The notes below the pieces were generated by a model, which was not told the DNA's origin, searched no databases, and was given only the letters and a program-made list of their open reading frames with translations. The position numbers were made by a program, and so were the translations under genes. Positions 63,764 to 64,000 of a DNA stretch of 64,000 nt are shown piece after piece. The stretch covers positions 217,792,121-217,856,120 of the forward strand of contig BTPG01000001.1 in the NCBI GenBank assembly GCA_036245525.1. The letters run 5' to 3'. This DNA comes from Semisulcospira habei. Taxonomy: Eukaryota > Mollusca > Gastropoda > Semisulcospiridae. How positions within the stretch are numbered: position 1 is the stretch's first letter; each line of letters starts with the position of its first letter.

Positions 63764-64000
63764 CTGCAAAAAGAGAGTTGTTGCTGCACAAAGTAGAAAG
63801 TCATATTAAAAATTTGCATGAGCATATGATACATTAAAATACAATACAATACAATAATAATTTATTGTTTCCCGTGGGGGAAATTTTATTCAGTGGCCTG
63901 TGAATTTAGAGCCTATGATTCTAGGCTGTAGTATTAAAAATCAAACTATTTTAATCTTGGACTTCACTCATAACTAGGTAGTGGCTGCCAAATGTTGATT
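63764..64000. other. Upstream SMG8 intron with a LINE-like A/T tail
   Basis: AATACAATACAATACAATAA followed by TAATTTATTGTTTCCCGTGG at 63837-63875 looks like the inverted 3' tail of a LINE, as at 26795. The window ends within the intron. Confidence 0.4.

Overview
This is a eukaryotic, intron- and transposon-dominated window, most likely from a marine invertebrate and probably a gastropod mollusc. That inference rests on the repeat landscape and on GT-AG introns with pyrimidine-rich acceptors. I find no bacterial-style operons and no intact protein gene contained in the window.

The backbone is one host gene on the minus strand, SMG8, the nonsense-mediated-decay factor that works with SMG9 to regulate the SMG1 kinase. 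Five internal exons can be placed to the base, in transcription order: 63763-63662, 58774-58575, 23707-23568, 22585-22498 and 7398-7243. Each has an AG acceptor and a GT donor, and the reading-frame phases agree across all four joins. Together they give about 228 codons from the central part of the protein. The introns are about 4.9, 34.9, 1.0 and 15.1 kb. The first and last exons lie outside the window, so nearly everything else here is SMG8 intron filled with mobile DNA.

The 15-kb intron (7.4-22.5 kb) holds the most unusual material. There is a TTAA-flanked DNA transposon relic (11535-13168). There is also a compact minus-strand cassette (21178 down to 14148) encoding a 200-residue unknown protein, a small hydrophobic peptide, a membrane/coiled-coil protein and a retroviral-type DDE integrase, which looks like a Polinton/Maverick-like or related integrase-bearing element. 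The membrane/coiled-coil gene is cut in two by a 4,899-bp insertion (14873-19771) with 16-bp terminal inverted repeats and a 4-bp target duplication. Inside that insertion a roughly 18-20 bp box recurs about every 175-180 bp, often paired with its own inverted copy, while the sequence between boxes is strongly diverged.

The 35-kb intron (23.7-58.6 kb) contains a decayed CR1/Rex-like LINE (26.8-29.6 kb), two RTE-type LINEs in head-to-head orientation with target duplications (33108-36157 minus, 37434-40721 plus), a 2.5-kb near-identical repeat (42.2-44.7 and 50.0-52.5 kb), and a 54-N assembly gap flanked by the same ~1-kb sequence on both sides. It also has C-rich minisatellites, a possible piggyBac-like relic (46.9-49.2 kb) and copies of a tRNA-derived SINE. 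The 4.9-kb intron carries 5'-truncated LINE 3' ends and small TTAA-type MITEs.

Several repeat families recur throughout. Family A is a 0.3-1 kb complex repeat rich in nuclear-receptor-like TGACCT half-sites. Family B has half-site pairs about 147 bp apart. The others are a ~370-bp unclassified dispersed repeat, a tRNA-derived SINE whose 3' tail resembles that of a LINE in the same window, and a hairpin MITE. Identifications come from reading the sequence and from knowledge of the families; no database search was run.
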